Shown piece by piece: positions 51,840 through 61,041 of a DNA stretch of 64,000 nt. The stretch is from contig NZ_JACDXX010000002.1 of assembly GCF_020539525.1 (NCBI RefSeq), forward strand, positions 62,001-126,000, given 5' to 3'. Positions within the stretch are counted from its first letter, which is position 1. The number at the start of each line of letters is the position of its first letter. The DNA comes from Pseudogemmobacter faecipullorum. GTDB lineage: Bacteria; Pseudomonadota; Alphaproteobacteria; Rhodobacterales; Rhodobacteraceae. A program made the translations under genes and the position numbers. The notes beneath the pieces are model-generated. The model ran no database searches. It worked only from the letters and a program-made list of their open reading frames with translations, and had not been told where the DNA came from.

Positions 51840-53249
51840 TCAGCCCCTGCGCCAGCGCCCATAGCCAAAGCCCATATAATCGCGCGGCCAGGCCTCTTCG
51901 GCGGCCTGTTCCAGCTCCGGCGACCAGATCGCATTCAGCGCAGCGGCGGGTTCCGGATCGGGGTTAAGCGCCGGGGCGCTGATCCCGAGCCCGGCGCAAA
52001 GCCAGCCGAGGCCCTCGGGCAGCTGCTCTTCGCGCAAGATCAGATCGGGGGGCTGGAAGGTGGCAAAGCCCTGGATTACCGCGCTCTGGCTGGCCCAGTG
52101 GCCATCAATCCTGCCGCCGGTCTGGCCCGCCGCCGCATGCCGGGCAAAGCGCAGGAAAGCAAGGAAAGCCGCCTGGTGCTGGCCTTTATCGGCGAAATCG
52201 CGGCCGGGCGGCGGCAGGCTGGCACCATAGCTGCGGCTGATCAGCTGCCGGATCTCGCTTTGTTTGCCGCTGACCAGCTGGGAGAGAAAGGCCTGATGGG
52301 CGCGCAGCAGCGGGTGGCGGATCACGGTAAAGCTGCGATGCCCGGGGTGATCGCTTTTCCATTGCCGCAGGGTTTTCTGGACAAAATCGCTGTGCAGCCC
52401 GCCGCGCCCCAGCGCGCCGAGCCAGGTGCTGACCTGCCCGACCGGGCCGCCGCGTAGCGGCAGATATAAAAGCGGCGCATCCGCCGCGGCAAGGAAAGAG
52501 GGGATCATCGGCGCGCGGCGCGGCTCAAAATTCGGGCTGCGGCCGAGGTTGAAGCGATCGAGCCGGGCAAGGGCGGCCGGGATCGCTTCGGGGTTTTCAA
52601 CCTTATCTTCCAGCCGGCCCGGGTTTTGCTTTTTCAGCGTCTGATCCACCGCCTCGAGCCGGGCGGGCACCCCCAGCCAGGCGGCCAGACCATTCAGCAC
52701 CGCGAGATCGCTGATATCCTCATAATCAATGTAAAATGCCGTCTGGCCTGAGCTTTGCAGCGCCTGCATCAGCCGCAGCTGAAAGTCCTGGGCCCGCTCG
52801 ACATGGCGCAGGAATTCATCGCCCTCAAACCGCGCTTTCGCGGTTTTCAGGTTTTTCAGATTGGTCAGCTTCCACTGGCCGGTGGCCTGGGCGATCTTCA
52901 GGCTGACATAGCTTTCCAGCGGGTTGCGGGTCAGGATGACCTTGGCGCAGCCCGGATCGCTCAGCAGATCCTCAAGGATCTTCGGCTCGTGATCATGGAA
53001 ATAGCGAAATCCGGCGAGGCCGGGGGTTTCGGCCCTGAGCTTGCGCAGCAGTTTTTTCGGATTCTGCGCCCGCGCCTCAAGATCGATGCCAAAAGCCTCG
53101 CTCCGGTCCTTCTTGCCGATGAAATGCGGATTGAACATCTCGCCGAGGCAGCTGACGCCCTCCAGCGCATTCAGATTGGCCTCGAGGAAATTCGAGCCGG
53201 TCCGCATTGCGGCGAACATGACGAATGAGGTGAAACGGGGCGCGGTCAT
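51840..53249 (-). CDS. Two-domain sulfotransferase-family protein
   Basis: The 469-residue protein shows sulfotransferase features twice. The N-terminal half has a 5'-phosphosulfate loop MRTGSNFL (15-22) and the 3'-phosphate motif VILTRNPLESYVSLKIAQ (about 104-121). The C-terminal half has a distinct SFTVIRHPLLRAHQAFLSQL block (about 304-323) of the sulfotransferase_2 type, with PLRGGPVGQVSTWLG upstream in place of a canonical first loop. Donor should be PAPS. It is the first of a surface-glycan gene group. Similar Rhodobacteraceae proteins are often labelled NodH; that label is not proof of function. Confidence 0.75.
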   Translation of the reverse strand: MTAPRFTSFVMFAAMRTGSNFLEANLNALEGVSCLGEMFNPHFIGKKDRSEAFGIDLEARAQNPKKLLRKLRAETPGLAGFRYFHDHEPKILEDLLSDPGCAKVILTRNPLESYVSLKIAQATGQWKLTNLKNLKTAKARFEGDEFLRHVERAQDFQLRLMQALQSSGQTAFYIDYEDISDLAVLNGLAAWLGVPARLEAVDQTLKKQNPGRLEDKVENPEAIPAALARLDRFNLGRSPNFEPRRAPMIPSFLAAADAPLLYLPLRGGPVGQVSTWLGALGRGGLHSDFVQKTLRQWKSDHPGHRSFTVIRHPLLRAHQAFLSQLVSGKQSEIRQLISRSYGASLPPPGRDFADKGQHQAAFLAFLRFARHAAAGQTGGRIDGHWASQSAVIQGFATFQPPDLILREEQLPEGLGWLCAGLGISAPALNPDPEPAAALNAIWSPELEQAAEEAWPRDYMGFGYGRWRRG

Positions 53250-53260
53250 GGATCAGGATC

Positions 53261-54958
53261 TCACTGGATCGTGTAGGAGCGGGCGCGGGGCCGGGCATGG
53301 CTGCCGGGGGTGGGATCGGTGCTGTAATCGCCCATCAGCTCGGGCTTCATGCCCTGATTGCGCAGATTTTGCAGGAAAGCGCCAAAGCCGGTCATATCCA
53401 CCAGCTGCGGCACTTCGCTCAGCCGCCTGAGCGAGCGCGGGCTGACCTCATCAAGGATGCTCTGCAGCGCATCCTCGGGGTTCTCAACCAGCTCGGCAAG
53501 GTTCCAGATCCGGACTTTCGCCTTTACATCCGCTGCGCGCAACCGGGTGAGAAAAGCGGACTCGATGCGCTGCAGCCGGGCGGCTTCGGCGCGGATCTCG
53601 CTGAAATCACGGCCTGAGCGGAACAAAGGCACGGCAAAGGCGCCGGTGATCATCCAGATCTGGGCATTGGGATCGCCGGCGAGGAAGGGGGTGATCTCCT
53701 GGTTGTCGGCGGGGCTGAACTGGAAGCACTGCCGCTCGCCCCTGGTGTTCCAGATCAGCGAGGTCAGGAAGCTGCGCGGATTGTAATCGCGCAGCGCCGC
53801 GCTGTCGGACAGCGAGCCATTATAGACCCTGGCCCCGCCGGCGAATTCGACCCGCTCCGGCGCGAAGAGATGGCCATGTGCCCGGGTGCCCGCGACTTTC
53901 GACAGCCAGGTCCCGAAATCCTCAAAGATCTCGGCAAAGCCCTCAAACACCGCAAAAGGCGCGGCGGTCCGGCCCTTCAGCCAGTCGCTGTTGGGAAAAC
54001 GCGACTGCATATAAAGGCCGGGCCGGCCCGAGATCCGCCGCTCGACTGCCTTGGCAAACAGCCTGTCGATCTTGCCGGGATTGGGCTCGGCCCGGGCCTG
54101 GGCGGCCGCTTCGGGGTCGAGGAAGCTGCGGTAAAGCTTATCTGCCCGGGGCCAGATTTTGCGGGCGACGAAACAGTCTGAACGGCGCAGCAGCTGCAGG
54201 TGATCGTCGTAAAATACATGTGGTTTGCCCTGATAGTCGAATTTCGACAGGGTCAGAGAACGGCTTTCAATCCTGGGCGAGACCAGCCGGACCAGCGACT
54301 GGAAATAGCTTTCATCAGGGATCCAGGCGCGGCGGAACCAGCGGTCATATGCGGCGCGGTCGGGATGGGCGATCAGCGCCGACAGGGTCTCGCGGGTCAG
54401 GCACCACCACTGGCTGCCCAGATGCGGCACCAGATTGCGCGGCAGTTTGCGGCGCATTCTCAGCCGGCGCTGCAGCTGCACATAGCTGTCAAACAGCCAG
54501 CGGTTTTTGCGCCAGGAGAAGGGGAAGCGCAGGGTGAAACGCTCGGCATTCAGCCCGCCCACGGTCCAGCCGACATCGGAGGTGGTGACGCTTTCGATGA
54601 AATCGGTGCCCGGGTGCAGGGCGAGATAGGCCTGCAGCTCTTCCACCGGGCGCAAAGGCAGGCAGGAACCGGACACCAGGTAGATATGACTGGCCTCGGG
54701 GAAATCGCGCAACAGGATGGCGCTGGCCTCGATCGTGGCCGCGACAATGCCCCAGGTGCCCCACTCGCAGCTGTGACGCGGCGAGAAGCGGATCGTGTCC
54801 AGATCGGCCAGCAGGGCCTGCATGGCGCTCACCTCGCGCTCCGGTGTCGCGCGGTCGATATGGATCACCACCGGGCAGCCCCTCTCGGCCCAGTGACGCG
54901 CCACTTCGGCGGCGCGCTCCAGCGCAGTGTGACACAGCATGACAAAGCCAAGGCTCAT
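53261..54958 (-). CDS. GT14-type glycosyltransferase with C-terminal DUF5927
   Basis: From the ATG at 54958 (ATGA overlap with the upstream GT gene) the protein has 565 residues. The N-terminal 250 residues match the core-2/I-branching (GT14) fold: GFVMLCHTALERAAEVARHW, VIHIDRATPE, YLVSGSCLPLRP and a late WIPDESYFQSL block with the catalytic-type glutamate. The remaining 300 residues form a separate domain, rich in aromatic residues, that I assign to DUF5927 by position. GT14 enzymes add beta-1,6 GlcNAc or Xyl; here a surface polysaccharide is the likely acceptor. Confidence 0.75.
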   Translation of the reverse strand: MSLGFVMLCHTALERAAEVARHWAERGCPVVIHIDRATPEREVSAMQALLADLDTIRFSPRHSCEWGTWGIVAATIEASAILLRDFPEASHIYLVSGSCLPLRPVEELQAYLALHPGTDFIESVTTSDVGWTVGGLNAERFTLRFPFSWRKNRWLFDSYVQLQRRLRMRRKLPRNLVPHLGSQWWCLTRETLSALIAHPDRAAYDRWFRRAWIPDESYFQSLVRLVSPRIESRSLTLSKFDYQGKPHVFYDDHLQLLRRSDCFVARKIWPRADKLYRSFLDPEAAAQARAEPNPGKIDRLFAKAVERRISGRPGLYMQSRFPNSDWLKGRTAAPFAVFEGFAEIFEDFGTWLSKVAGTRAHGHLFAPERVEFAGGARVYNGSLSDSAALRDYNPRSFLTSLIWNTRGERQCFQFSPADNQEITPFLAGDPNAQIWMITGAFAVPLFRSGRDFSEIRAEAARLQRIESAFLTRLRAADVKAKVRIWNLAELVENPEDALQSILDEVSPRSLRRLSEVPQLVDMTGFGAFLQNLRNQGMKPELMGDYSTDPTPGSHARPRARSYTIQ

Positions 54959-55965
54959 GCCCAGTTCCCCTTCGACATCAGGCCGAGAATTTCGAGCTGG
55001 CGCCAGTTGATGTATTTCTCGCTCCATTTGCACCAGAGATCGGGCTGTTCCCGCAGCCCCTCAAGATAGGCCTTATATTCTCGGCCCGCTGCATAATGCT
55101 GCCCGCGAGCGGCCTCTTCCTCGGCCTTAAAGCTGAATGTATCGAGGAACTTGGCGTGAAGAAGGCAACCTGAGGCCTTTTCTCCGCCCCAGTCATCAAA
55201 GGTCAGGTTCAGCCCGCGCGGCAGCAGCATATGGGTCGAGCTGACATAGGCATAGCTGCGATGCCATTTCACCAGCGGCACTTTGTTCAGCGCAGGCGCG
55301 GCCTGGGGGCGGTCGGCAAAGAACATCCGGGCGCGCGGTCCGCCCTGGATCCACAGATTGCCATAGGCCCAGTTGCGGCTGATCTGATAATTGCCGCTGT
55401 CAAACCATTCCGCGATCTCAAACGGGTTCTGTCCCTCGCGGCAGGGCCGGGCCGAGATCGGGCCTTTGGGATACATGTCGAGCAGCATGGCCGGGAAGGT
55501 GCGGATGCCGCCGTTATCGAGAAAATCGGTCAGCGCCCGGATCGGCCGGCTTTCGCAGAAAGGGTAGACCAGAAACTCATCCACATCGACGGTAAGGCAC
55601 CAGCGGCCATGGCCATAGCGGCGCAGCAGAGCACTGATCCAGTCCATGCCAAAGCGACTGTCTTTATAGCTGGCCCGGGTGGTCCAGAGCGAGACATCGG
55701 GCTGGGCCGCGAGGTAATCGCGGCTGCCATCCTCACTGCCATTATCGACGATCAGAAAGTGATCAATGCCGAGATTGCGGTAATATTTCAGGAAATAGGG
55801 CAGGCGCAGCCGCTCATTGCGCAGGGTGGTGAACAGGAGAACCGGCTGGCCTTTCAGTTGCTCCGCCCGGAGATTGACCGCTGTCAGCTCGCGCTGGCGT
55901 AAAACCGCGCGGGTGATCAGGCCCCGGCGGCGCATGCGCAGCCGGTAGGAGCGGGCAAGCCTCAT
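54955..55965 (-). CDS. GT2-like glycosyltransferase (paralogue A)
   Basis: The 336-residue product (ATG 55965 after GAGGGGG) has a basic N-terminus, the nucleotide-sugar site FTTLRNERLRLPYFLKYYRN, LIVDNGSEDGSRDY and a DxD-type VDVDEFLVYP. These resemble the GT2/Glyco_tranf_2_4 proteins. It ends with NWRQLEILGLMSKGNWA, a tail shared with the next gene upstream. It is cotranscribed with the GT14 gene. Confidence 0.78.
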   Translation of the reverse strand: MRLARSYRLRMRRRGLITRAVLRQRELTAVNLRAEQLKGQPVLLFTTLRNERLRLPYFLKYYRNLGIDHFLIVDNGSEDGSRDYLAAQPDVSLWTTRASYKDSRFGMDWISALLRRYGHGRWCLTVDVDEFLVYPFCESRPIRALTDFLDNGGIRTFPAMLLDMYPKGPISARPCREGQNPFEIAEWFDSGNYQISRNWAYGNLWIQGGPRARMFFADRPQAAPALNKVPLVKWHRSYAYVSSTHMLLPRGLNLTFDDWGGEKASGCLLHAKFLDTFSFKAEEEAARGQHYAAGREYKAYLEGLREQPDLWCKWSEKYINWRQLEILGLMSKGNWA

Positions 55966-56231
55966 CCAGCCCCCTCGCAGCATGACAGGCCGGGGAAGGA
56001 AAGGTCGCAGTCCGGTCGGGCGGTGATGCGCCCGGGGCTGCAGAGAATGGGCCGGTAGCGGAAAATCACCTGCGGGCCTGCAAAATCTAAATCCGGCAGA
56101 TTATACCGTAGCATGGCTGAAAAACTCAGAAGATTAAGATAAAAACAGTAAAAGTGGCAATTACAGCCCGATGCCACATTGCGAAAGACGCCGGGCCGCT
56201 GGCCGGTGAGGGGAGACGACCTGAGTGCAGA
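55966..56231 (-). promoter_or_regulatory. Promoter region of glycosyltransferase A
   Basis: This AT-rich 266-bp spacer has a perfect TATAAT on the minus strand (56100-56105), about 135 bp before the start at 55965, with only a weak -35. It contrasts in base composition with the coding DNA around it. Confidence 0.4.
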
Positions 56232-57314
56232 TCATAGCCATCCGCCACGCGACAGCAAGCCAAGCGCTTCCAGCTGACGCCAGCCCTGATAGCGGCGCGA
56301 CTGCGGTGATTTCAGCACCGGATCGGCGATCACCGCGTCGTAATAGCCTCCAAACTGCTGCGGCGCACCGAAATGCTGTGCACGCTCTTTTTCTTCGGCG
56401 GATTTCTCTATGATTTCGGGCAGGAATTTCGTGTGCAGCAAGACGCCTGACAGGCTTTCGCCCCCGGTCTCATCATAAACCTGGTTCAGCTTCGGCGGCA
56501 GCAGCGAATGGGTTGAATTCAGCAAGGCATAGCGCCAGTGCCAGCGGATCAGCGGAATTTTATTCAGCGTCGGCGCGCGGCGCGGCTCTTGCGCAAAGAA
56601 CTGTCGCGCCCGGACCCCGCCCTGGATCCACAGATTGCGCAGCGCCGGCTGGATCTGCGTGCTGTAATTGCCGCTGTCAAACCAGGCCAGGCTCTGCAGC
56701 GGATCATCTCCGGGCTGATAACTCACCGCGCTGATCGGGCCATCGGGATAAAGATCAAGCATCATTGCGGGCATGGCGGGCAGATGGTGCAGGTCGAGCC
56801 ATTCGGTCAGCGCCGCCAGCGGTCGGGTCTCGCTATGTGGATAGACCAGCAGCTCATCGGCATCGAGCACCAGGCACCAGTGGCCATGGCCATGGCGCAG
56901 CAGCACCCAGTTCAGCCAGTCGAGGCCGAAACGGCTTTGCTTATAGCTGGCAGTGGTTGCCCAGAGGGTGACATCGGGCGCGGCTTCGAGCAGGGCACGG
57001 CTGCCATCGCTGCTGCCATTGTCGATTATCAGGAAATGCCCGACACCGAGGCGGCGGTGATACTCCAGAAACCACGGCAGGCGCGTCGCCTCATTGCGCA
57101 GCACCATGGCGCAAAGCACAGTCTCTGTGCCGATGGCGGCGCTGCGGTCGCAGATCAGGCGCAGCTCGCGTCTTTTGCGAATGGCACGGGCCAGCAGCTT
57201 TTGCCGCCGCCAGCGTTGCCGCCAGGCCTGCCAGAGGGCGGCGGGGCCGGAGGCGGGGGGCGGCAGCTCGCCCGGAGCCCAGGCTTTCGCCCGGGCAGAG
57301 CGCGCTGCCGCCAT
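56232..57314 (-). CDS. GT2-like glycosyltransferase (paralogue B)
   Basis: This 360-residue paralogue of the previous gene has an N-terminal basic Ala/Arg/Trp-rich extension, LCAMVLRNEATRLPWFLEYHRR, FLIIDNGSSDGSRALLE, VLDADELLVYP and the same tail GWRQLEALGLLSRGGWL. The pair share most of their length (SYKQSRFGLDW vs SYKDSRFGMDW; NLWIQGGVRARQFFA vs NLWIQGGPRARMFFA), which shows duplication. It follows galU closely, consistent with UDP-sugar use. Confidence 0.78.
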   Translation of the reverse strand: MAAARSARAKAWAPGELPPPASGPAALWQAWRQRWRRQKLLARAIRKRRELRLICDRSAAIGTETVLCAMVLRNEATRLPWFLEYHRRLGVGHFLIIDNGSSDGSRALLEAAPDVTLWATTASYKQSRFGLDWLNWVLLRHGHGHWCLVLDADELLVYPHSETRPLAALTEWLDLHHLPAMPAMMLDLYPDGPISAVSYQPGDDPLQSLAWFDSGNYSTQIQPALRNLWIQGGVRARQFFAQEPRRAPTLNKIPLIRWHWRYALLNSTHSLLPPKLNQVYDETGGESLSGVLLHTKFLPEIIEKSAEEKERAQHFGAPQQFGGYYDAVIADPVLKSPQSRRYQGWRQLEALGLLSRGGWL

Positions 57315-57319
57315 CGCGG

Positions 57320-58216
57320 TTACTGGGCCGCTTTTTGCTGCGCCATCATATCCTGCAGATAAGAGGAGAATTCCTCCTGCAGTTCGGGGCGCGACAGGCC
57401 GAAGGCCACGGTGGCCTGCAGGAATCCGGCTTTCGAGCCGCAGTCATAGCGCATGCCGCGGAAGCGGAAGCCGTAAACCCCGGTGCCGCCTTCGCCTGCT
57501 TCCTGCGCAATGGCATCGGTCAGCTGGATCTCACCGCCGGCACCTTCCTTGATGGTATCGAGGTTGTGCAGCACTTTGGGGTCAAGAATATAGCGGCCGA
57601 TCACGGCGAGGTTCGAGGGCGCATCCTCGGCCTTAGGCTTTTCGACCATGCCACGGGCCCGCACGATCGAGCCCATATCCTCGGCAATATCGAGCACACC
57701 GTAAGACGAGGCTTTGGCGGGTGCGACTTCCATGGCGGCAACCATATTGCCGCCGGTCTGCTCATAGGCCTCAACCATCTGCGCCAGGCAGGAGCGCTCG
57801 GCGGCGATCACGTCATCGGGCAGCAGAACCGCAAAAGGCTCATCGCCGATCAGACGCCGCGCGCACCAGACCGCATGGCCGAGGCCGCGGGGACGGTTCT
57901 GGCGGACATAGGCGATGGCGCCCGAATCCATATTGGTATCTTCCAGAACGTCGAGCAGCTCGGTTTTATTCTTCCGCTTCAGCTCGGCTTCCAGCTCGGG
58001 CGCGCGGTCGAAATAATCCTCAAGCGCGCCTTTGCCGCGCGAGGTGACGAAGATGAACTCTTTAATGCCGGCGGCGCGCGCCTCATCGATCGCATATTGG
58101 ATCAGAGGGCGGTCGACCAGGGTCATAATTTCTTTGGGAATAGATTTTGTGGCCGGGAGGAACCGCGTGCCGAGCCCGGCGACGGGGAATACGGCTTTCG
58201 TGACTTTCCTTGGCAT
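57320..58216 (-). CDS. galU: UTP-glucose-1-phosphate uridylyltransferase
   Basis: GalU makes UDP-glucose for polysaccharides. The 298-residue product has the nucleotidyltransferase start VFPVAGLGTRFLPATKSIPKE, the KPKAEDAPSNLAVIGRY segment and the FRGMRYDCGSKAGFLQA C-terminal block. It is six bases upstream of the GT2 paralogue B, so they are probably cotranscribed. Confidence 0.94.
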   Translation of the reverse strand: MPRKVTKAVFPVAGLGTRFLPATKSIPKEIMTLVDRPLIQYAIDEARAAGIKEFIFVTSRGKGALEDYFDRAPELEAELKRKNKTELLDVLEDTNMDSGAIAYVRQNRPRGLGHAVWCARRLIGDEPFAVLLPDDVIAAERSCLAQMVEAYEQTGGNMVAAMEVAPAKASSYGVLDIAEDMGSIVRARGMVEKPKAEDAPSNLAVIGRYILDPKVLHNLDTIKEGAGGEIQLTDAIAQEAGEGGTGVYGFRFRGMRYDCGSKAGFLQATVAFGLSRPELQEEFSSYLQDMMAQQKAAQ

Positions 58217-58462
58217 GGTGCTACTTCTCGTTAAAGATGGCCAAACGCCAGTAATTGGCGTGTTTATTCTATATTCGGATCAATGTGTCCGGATTCGGGC
58301 GCGTTGATGTCATATCGGGAATAATCCAGGACCGTGCCGGGCTAAATGGGCGAAATCGCTGCCACCAGGCGATGAGCGGCTTTCCGCAGCCGCCGCCGTC
58401 TGATTGTCAGGCCTGGCTGTCCTGCCTCGATTCGGCTTTTTATCCGGGCTGGCCGGAACAGA

Positions 58463-58486
58463 CCCCGGGCGCGGTTTTGCCCGGGG
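58463..58486 (-). terminator. Hairpin downstream of cysQ
   Basis: CCCCGGGC (58463-58470) pairs with GCCCGGGG (58479-58486), loop GCGGTTTT, just past the leftward cysQ stop. No U tract. Confidence 0.55.
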
Positions 58487-58501
58487 CGCGGGTGTGGGGG
58501 A

Positions 58502-59308
58502 TTACTTCAGCTCAACCGCCGGCGCTCTGGCAATGAAGAACGGATTGCCAAAGCCGGGCTTGCCATAAAGCAGCGCGGCATGGCTTTCAAAATCCAGAAC
58601 CTCGCCACCGGCGCCGCGCAGCAAGGCATCGCCCGCCGCCGTATCCCATTCCATGGTGCGGCCAAGACGCGGGTAGAGATCGGCTTCACCGGTGGCAACA
58701 AGGCAGAATTTCAGGCTGGAGCCCGCACTTTTCGCGTCTTTCACCTGATAGCGGCTGATATAATCATCTGTGGCGGCATCGCGGTGCGATTTGGAGGCGA
58801 CGACCAGCAAAGCCGCATTATCCGGCGCGTTGTTGACAGAGAGCAGCCTTTGCGCGCCCGGAAGGGTGAGGTCAAAGCCGCCATCCTCGCCCGGCTCCTC
58901 TTCCACCGCCTGGCCATCGGCAAGGGTGTAGAACAGCCGCCCCTTTGCCGGGGCATAGACCACGCCGCGCAGTGGCACGCCGGCCTCGACATAGGCAATA
59001 TTCACGGTGAAATCGCCGCGGCGCTGCACGAATTCTTTCGTGCCGTCGAGCGGGTCGACGATCAGGAAGCTCGAAGCCGAAAGGGCGTGGCTGTCGGCCT
59101 GTTCTTCGGTGATCAGCGTCACATCGGGGAAAGCCGCGCGCAGACCGGCCGAGATCAGCGCATCAGCGGCCTCGTCGGCTTCGGTTACCGGGCTGGCATC
59201 GCTTTTGGCTTTCACCGCGAAATCCGGCCCGTCATAGACCTCCATGATCCGTGCTCCCGCCTCGAGGGAAAGCTGGCGGATGGTCGAAATAAGCCGGTCG
59301 AAATCCAT
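58502..59308 (-). CDS. cysQ: 3'(2'),5'-bisphosphate nucleotidase CysQ
   Basis: CysQ hydrolyses PAP (3'-phosphoadenosine 5'-phosphate), the product of sulfotransferases, to AMP. The 268-residue protein (ATG 59308 after GGGAG) has the IMPase motifs LITEEQAD, VDPLDGTKEFVQ and MEWDTAAGDALLRGAGG. KEF after the DGT motif is characteristic of CysQ. Its placement beside the sulfotransferase cluster suggests it clears PAP. A more distant family member lies at 23830-24651. Confidence 0.9.
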   Translation of the reverse strand: MDFDRLISTIRQLSLEAGARIMEVYDGPDFAVKAKSDASPVTEADEAADALISAGLRAAFPDVTLITEEQADSHALSASSFLIVDPLDGTKEFVQRRGDFTVNIAYVEAGVPLRGVVYAPAKGRLFYTLADGQAVEEEPGEDGGFDLTLPGAQRLLSVNNAPDNAALLVVASKSHRDAATDDYISRYQVKDAKSAGSSLKFCLVATGEADLYPRLGRTMEWDTAAGDALLRGAGGEVLDFESHAALLYGKPGFGNPFFIARAPAVELK

Positions 59309-59486
59309 CAGAAACTCCCTCGCGGCCCGATGCGGGCGACAGTTGCTATAAAATCTTCGGGGCTTTATCTTCTGCCGGGACGCAAACGGCAAGTTTTGCT
59401 GAGGCTGCAGGCTGTCCGCAGGCATATTTCCTGCAAGAGCCCGGGGGCTGACGGATGCCGGGGCCAGCAGGGGTGGCGGGGGAAAG

Positions 59487-60317
59487 ATGTTCCGACCAGA
59501 GGTGAAACGCCGGCCGTCGCGGATGCGCTCGGGCATCGAACTGATTGAGATTATTTATCACACCACCGTCTGGCAGCTGCGCGGCACGCATTCGAGCGCG
59601 GTGAAAGGCCTGGTGATGAATGTTATTCAGGCCGCGCTGGTGCTGACGATTTTCGTGGTGATGTTCGATATGCTCGGCATGCGCCGGGTGAAGATCAGCG
59701 GTGGCGATTTTGTGCTCTATGTGATGTCAGGCGTCTTTATGTTCCTGACGCATGTGAAGGCGCTCGGGGCGGTTTCAGGCGCCAGCTCGCCGACCTCTGC
59801 GATGATGATGCATGCGCCGATGAACCCGCTGGTGGCAGTGGTCTCGGCGGCCTTTGCGGCGCTTTACAGCCAGACCTTTGCCGCAGGGGTTATTCTGTTT
59901 CTCTATCACGCGGTGCTGGCCCCGGTTTACATCCCCGATCCGGTTGGGATGGTGGGCATGTTCATCCTGTCCTGGGGATCAGGGGCGGCGATTGGCCTGA
60001 TCTTTTATGCGGCAAAGCCATGGAACCCTGACCTCGTGGGGATCCTGACCACGGTCTATCAGCGTGCCAATATGATCGCCTCGGGCAAGATGCTGGTGGC
60101 GAATTCGACCCCGGCCTGGCTGCGGGGCTGGTTTGACTGGAACCCGCTGTTCCATACGATCGACCAGGCGCGGGGCGACATGTTTGTGAATTACCTGCCC
60201 AGGCATACTTCGGTAGAATATCCGGTGATCGTCACCCTGGTCTGTCTCATGCTCGGGCTGATGGGTCAGTTTTTTACGCGTAAATATGCATCCGCCTCCT
60301 GGGGAAAACGTCGATGA
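59487..60317 (+). CDS. ABC-2 type polysaccharide export permease (KpsM/Wzm-like)
   Basis: The 276-residue membrane protein has six hydrophobic segments typical of ABC-2 export permeases, with the C-terminal NPLFHTIDQARGDMF motif (NPxxHxxExxR in KpsM-type) and a basic N-terminus. Such permeases carry capsular or O-antigen polysaccharide across the inner membrane with a separate ATPase. No ATPase gene is next to it here. It overlaps the following gene by four bases (ATGA). Confidence 0.8.
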   Translation: MFRPEVKRRPSRMRSGIELIEIIYHTTVWQLRGTHSSAVKGLVMNVIQAALVLTIFVVMFDMLGMRRVKISGGDFVLYVMSGVFMFLTHVKALGAVSGASSPTSAMMMHAPMNPLVAVVSAAFAALYSQTFAAGVILFLYHAVLAPVYIPDPVGMVGMFILSWGSGAAIGLIFYAAKPWNPDLVGILTTVYQRANMIASGKMLVANSTPAWLRGWFDWNPLFHTIDQARGDMFVNYLPRHTSVEYPVIVTLVCLMLGLMGQFFTRKYASASWGKRR

Positions 60318-60928
60318 AATACACCCGAGTCCTTCTGCTCTCTCTCTCCCTCGGTCTTGCGGCCTTCCCCGCCCTGGCGCAGCGCCTGCCGGGGCAATAT
60401 GATGTTGCCCGTGTCGCCTCGACCGATGTGCTGAATATCCGCGCTGAACCCTCTGCCAAAGCACGGGTGATCAGTGAGATTGCCCCCTACACCACACGGA
60501 TCGAAGTGCTGAAACTGTCTGATGATCAGAAATGGGGCCTGGTTTCGGCCGGAGAGGTCTCGGGCTGGGCCTCGCTGGCCTATCTTCAGGCCTCGGCCCC
60601 CGGGGCAAAGGGGGATGTGCCGCGCCCGCTGTCCTGCAGGGGCACTGAACCGTTCTGGAGCCTGAAACTGCCTCTGACCGGCGGGGCGGAATGGTCGACC
60701 CCTGATACGCCTGAGGTCGCGCTGAAAATCGTAAAGCAGGAGGTCACCGGCACCGGCTATGCGGGCAGCTATACGGCGGATGCCGGCCGCAGATTTGAGC
60801 TGGTGGTGACGCGGGAGCAGTGCAGCGACGGCATGTCTGACCGCATCTACGGCTTCAGTGCCCGCCTTCGTACCTCCGGCCCGGATCAGCAGAGCCTGAC
60901 GGGATGCTGCACGCTGGACGCGCGCTGA
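60314..60928 (+). CDS. Exported SH3b-domain protein with COG3650 domain
   Basis: The 204-residue product has a signal peptide (about 1-22, ALAQ end), a bacterial SH3 domain (about 30-92, VLNIRAEPSAKARVI, GWASLAYLQ) and a C-terminal COG3650-like domain (about 105-204, CRGTEPFWSLKL, and a CSDGMSDRIYGFSA block with paired cysteines further on). SH3b domains bind peptidoglycan or other envelope ligands. Translational coupling to the export permease suggests an envelope role. Confidence 0.78.
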   Translation: MKYTRVLLLSLSLGLAAFPALAQRLPGQYDVARVASTDVLNIRAEPSAKARVISEIAPYTTRIEVLKLSDDQKWGLVSAGEVSGWASLAYLQASAPGAKGDVPRPLSCRGTEPFWSLKLPLTGGAEWSTPDTPEVALKIVKQEVTGTGYAGSYTADAGRRFELVVTREQCSDGMSDRIYGFSARLRTSGPDQQSLTGCCTLDAR

Positions 60929-60952
60929 GGCGAGGGGCCTTTGGGAACAAGG

Positions 60953-60986
60953 AAAGACAGCCGGGGCACACGCTTCGGCTGTCTTT
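60953..60986 (+). terminator. Terminator after the SH3b gene
   Basis: AAAGACAGCCG (60953-60963) pairs with CGGCTGTCTTT (60976-60986), followed by a CTGTTC run. It isolates the permease/SH3b unit from dnaK. Confidence 0.8.
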
Positions 60987-61041
60987 CTGTTCATGGAAGG
61001 AGAAAGGGCGAAAAATCGCACCGGACTCGGCTCCGCAAGAG

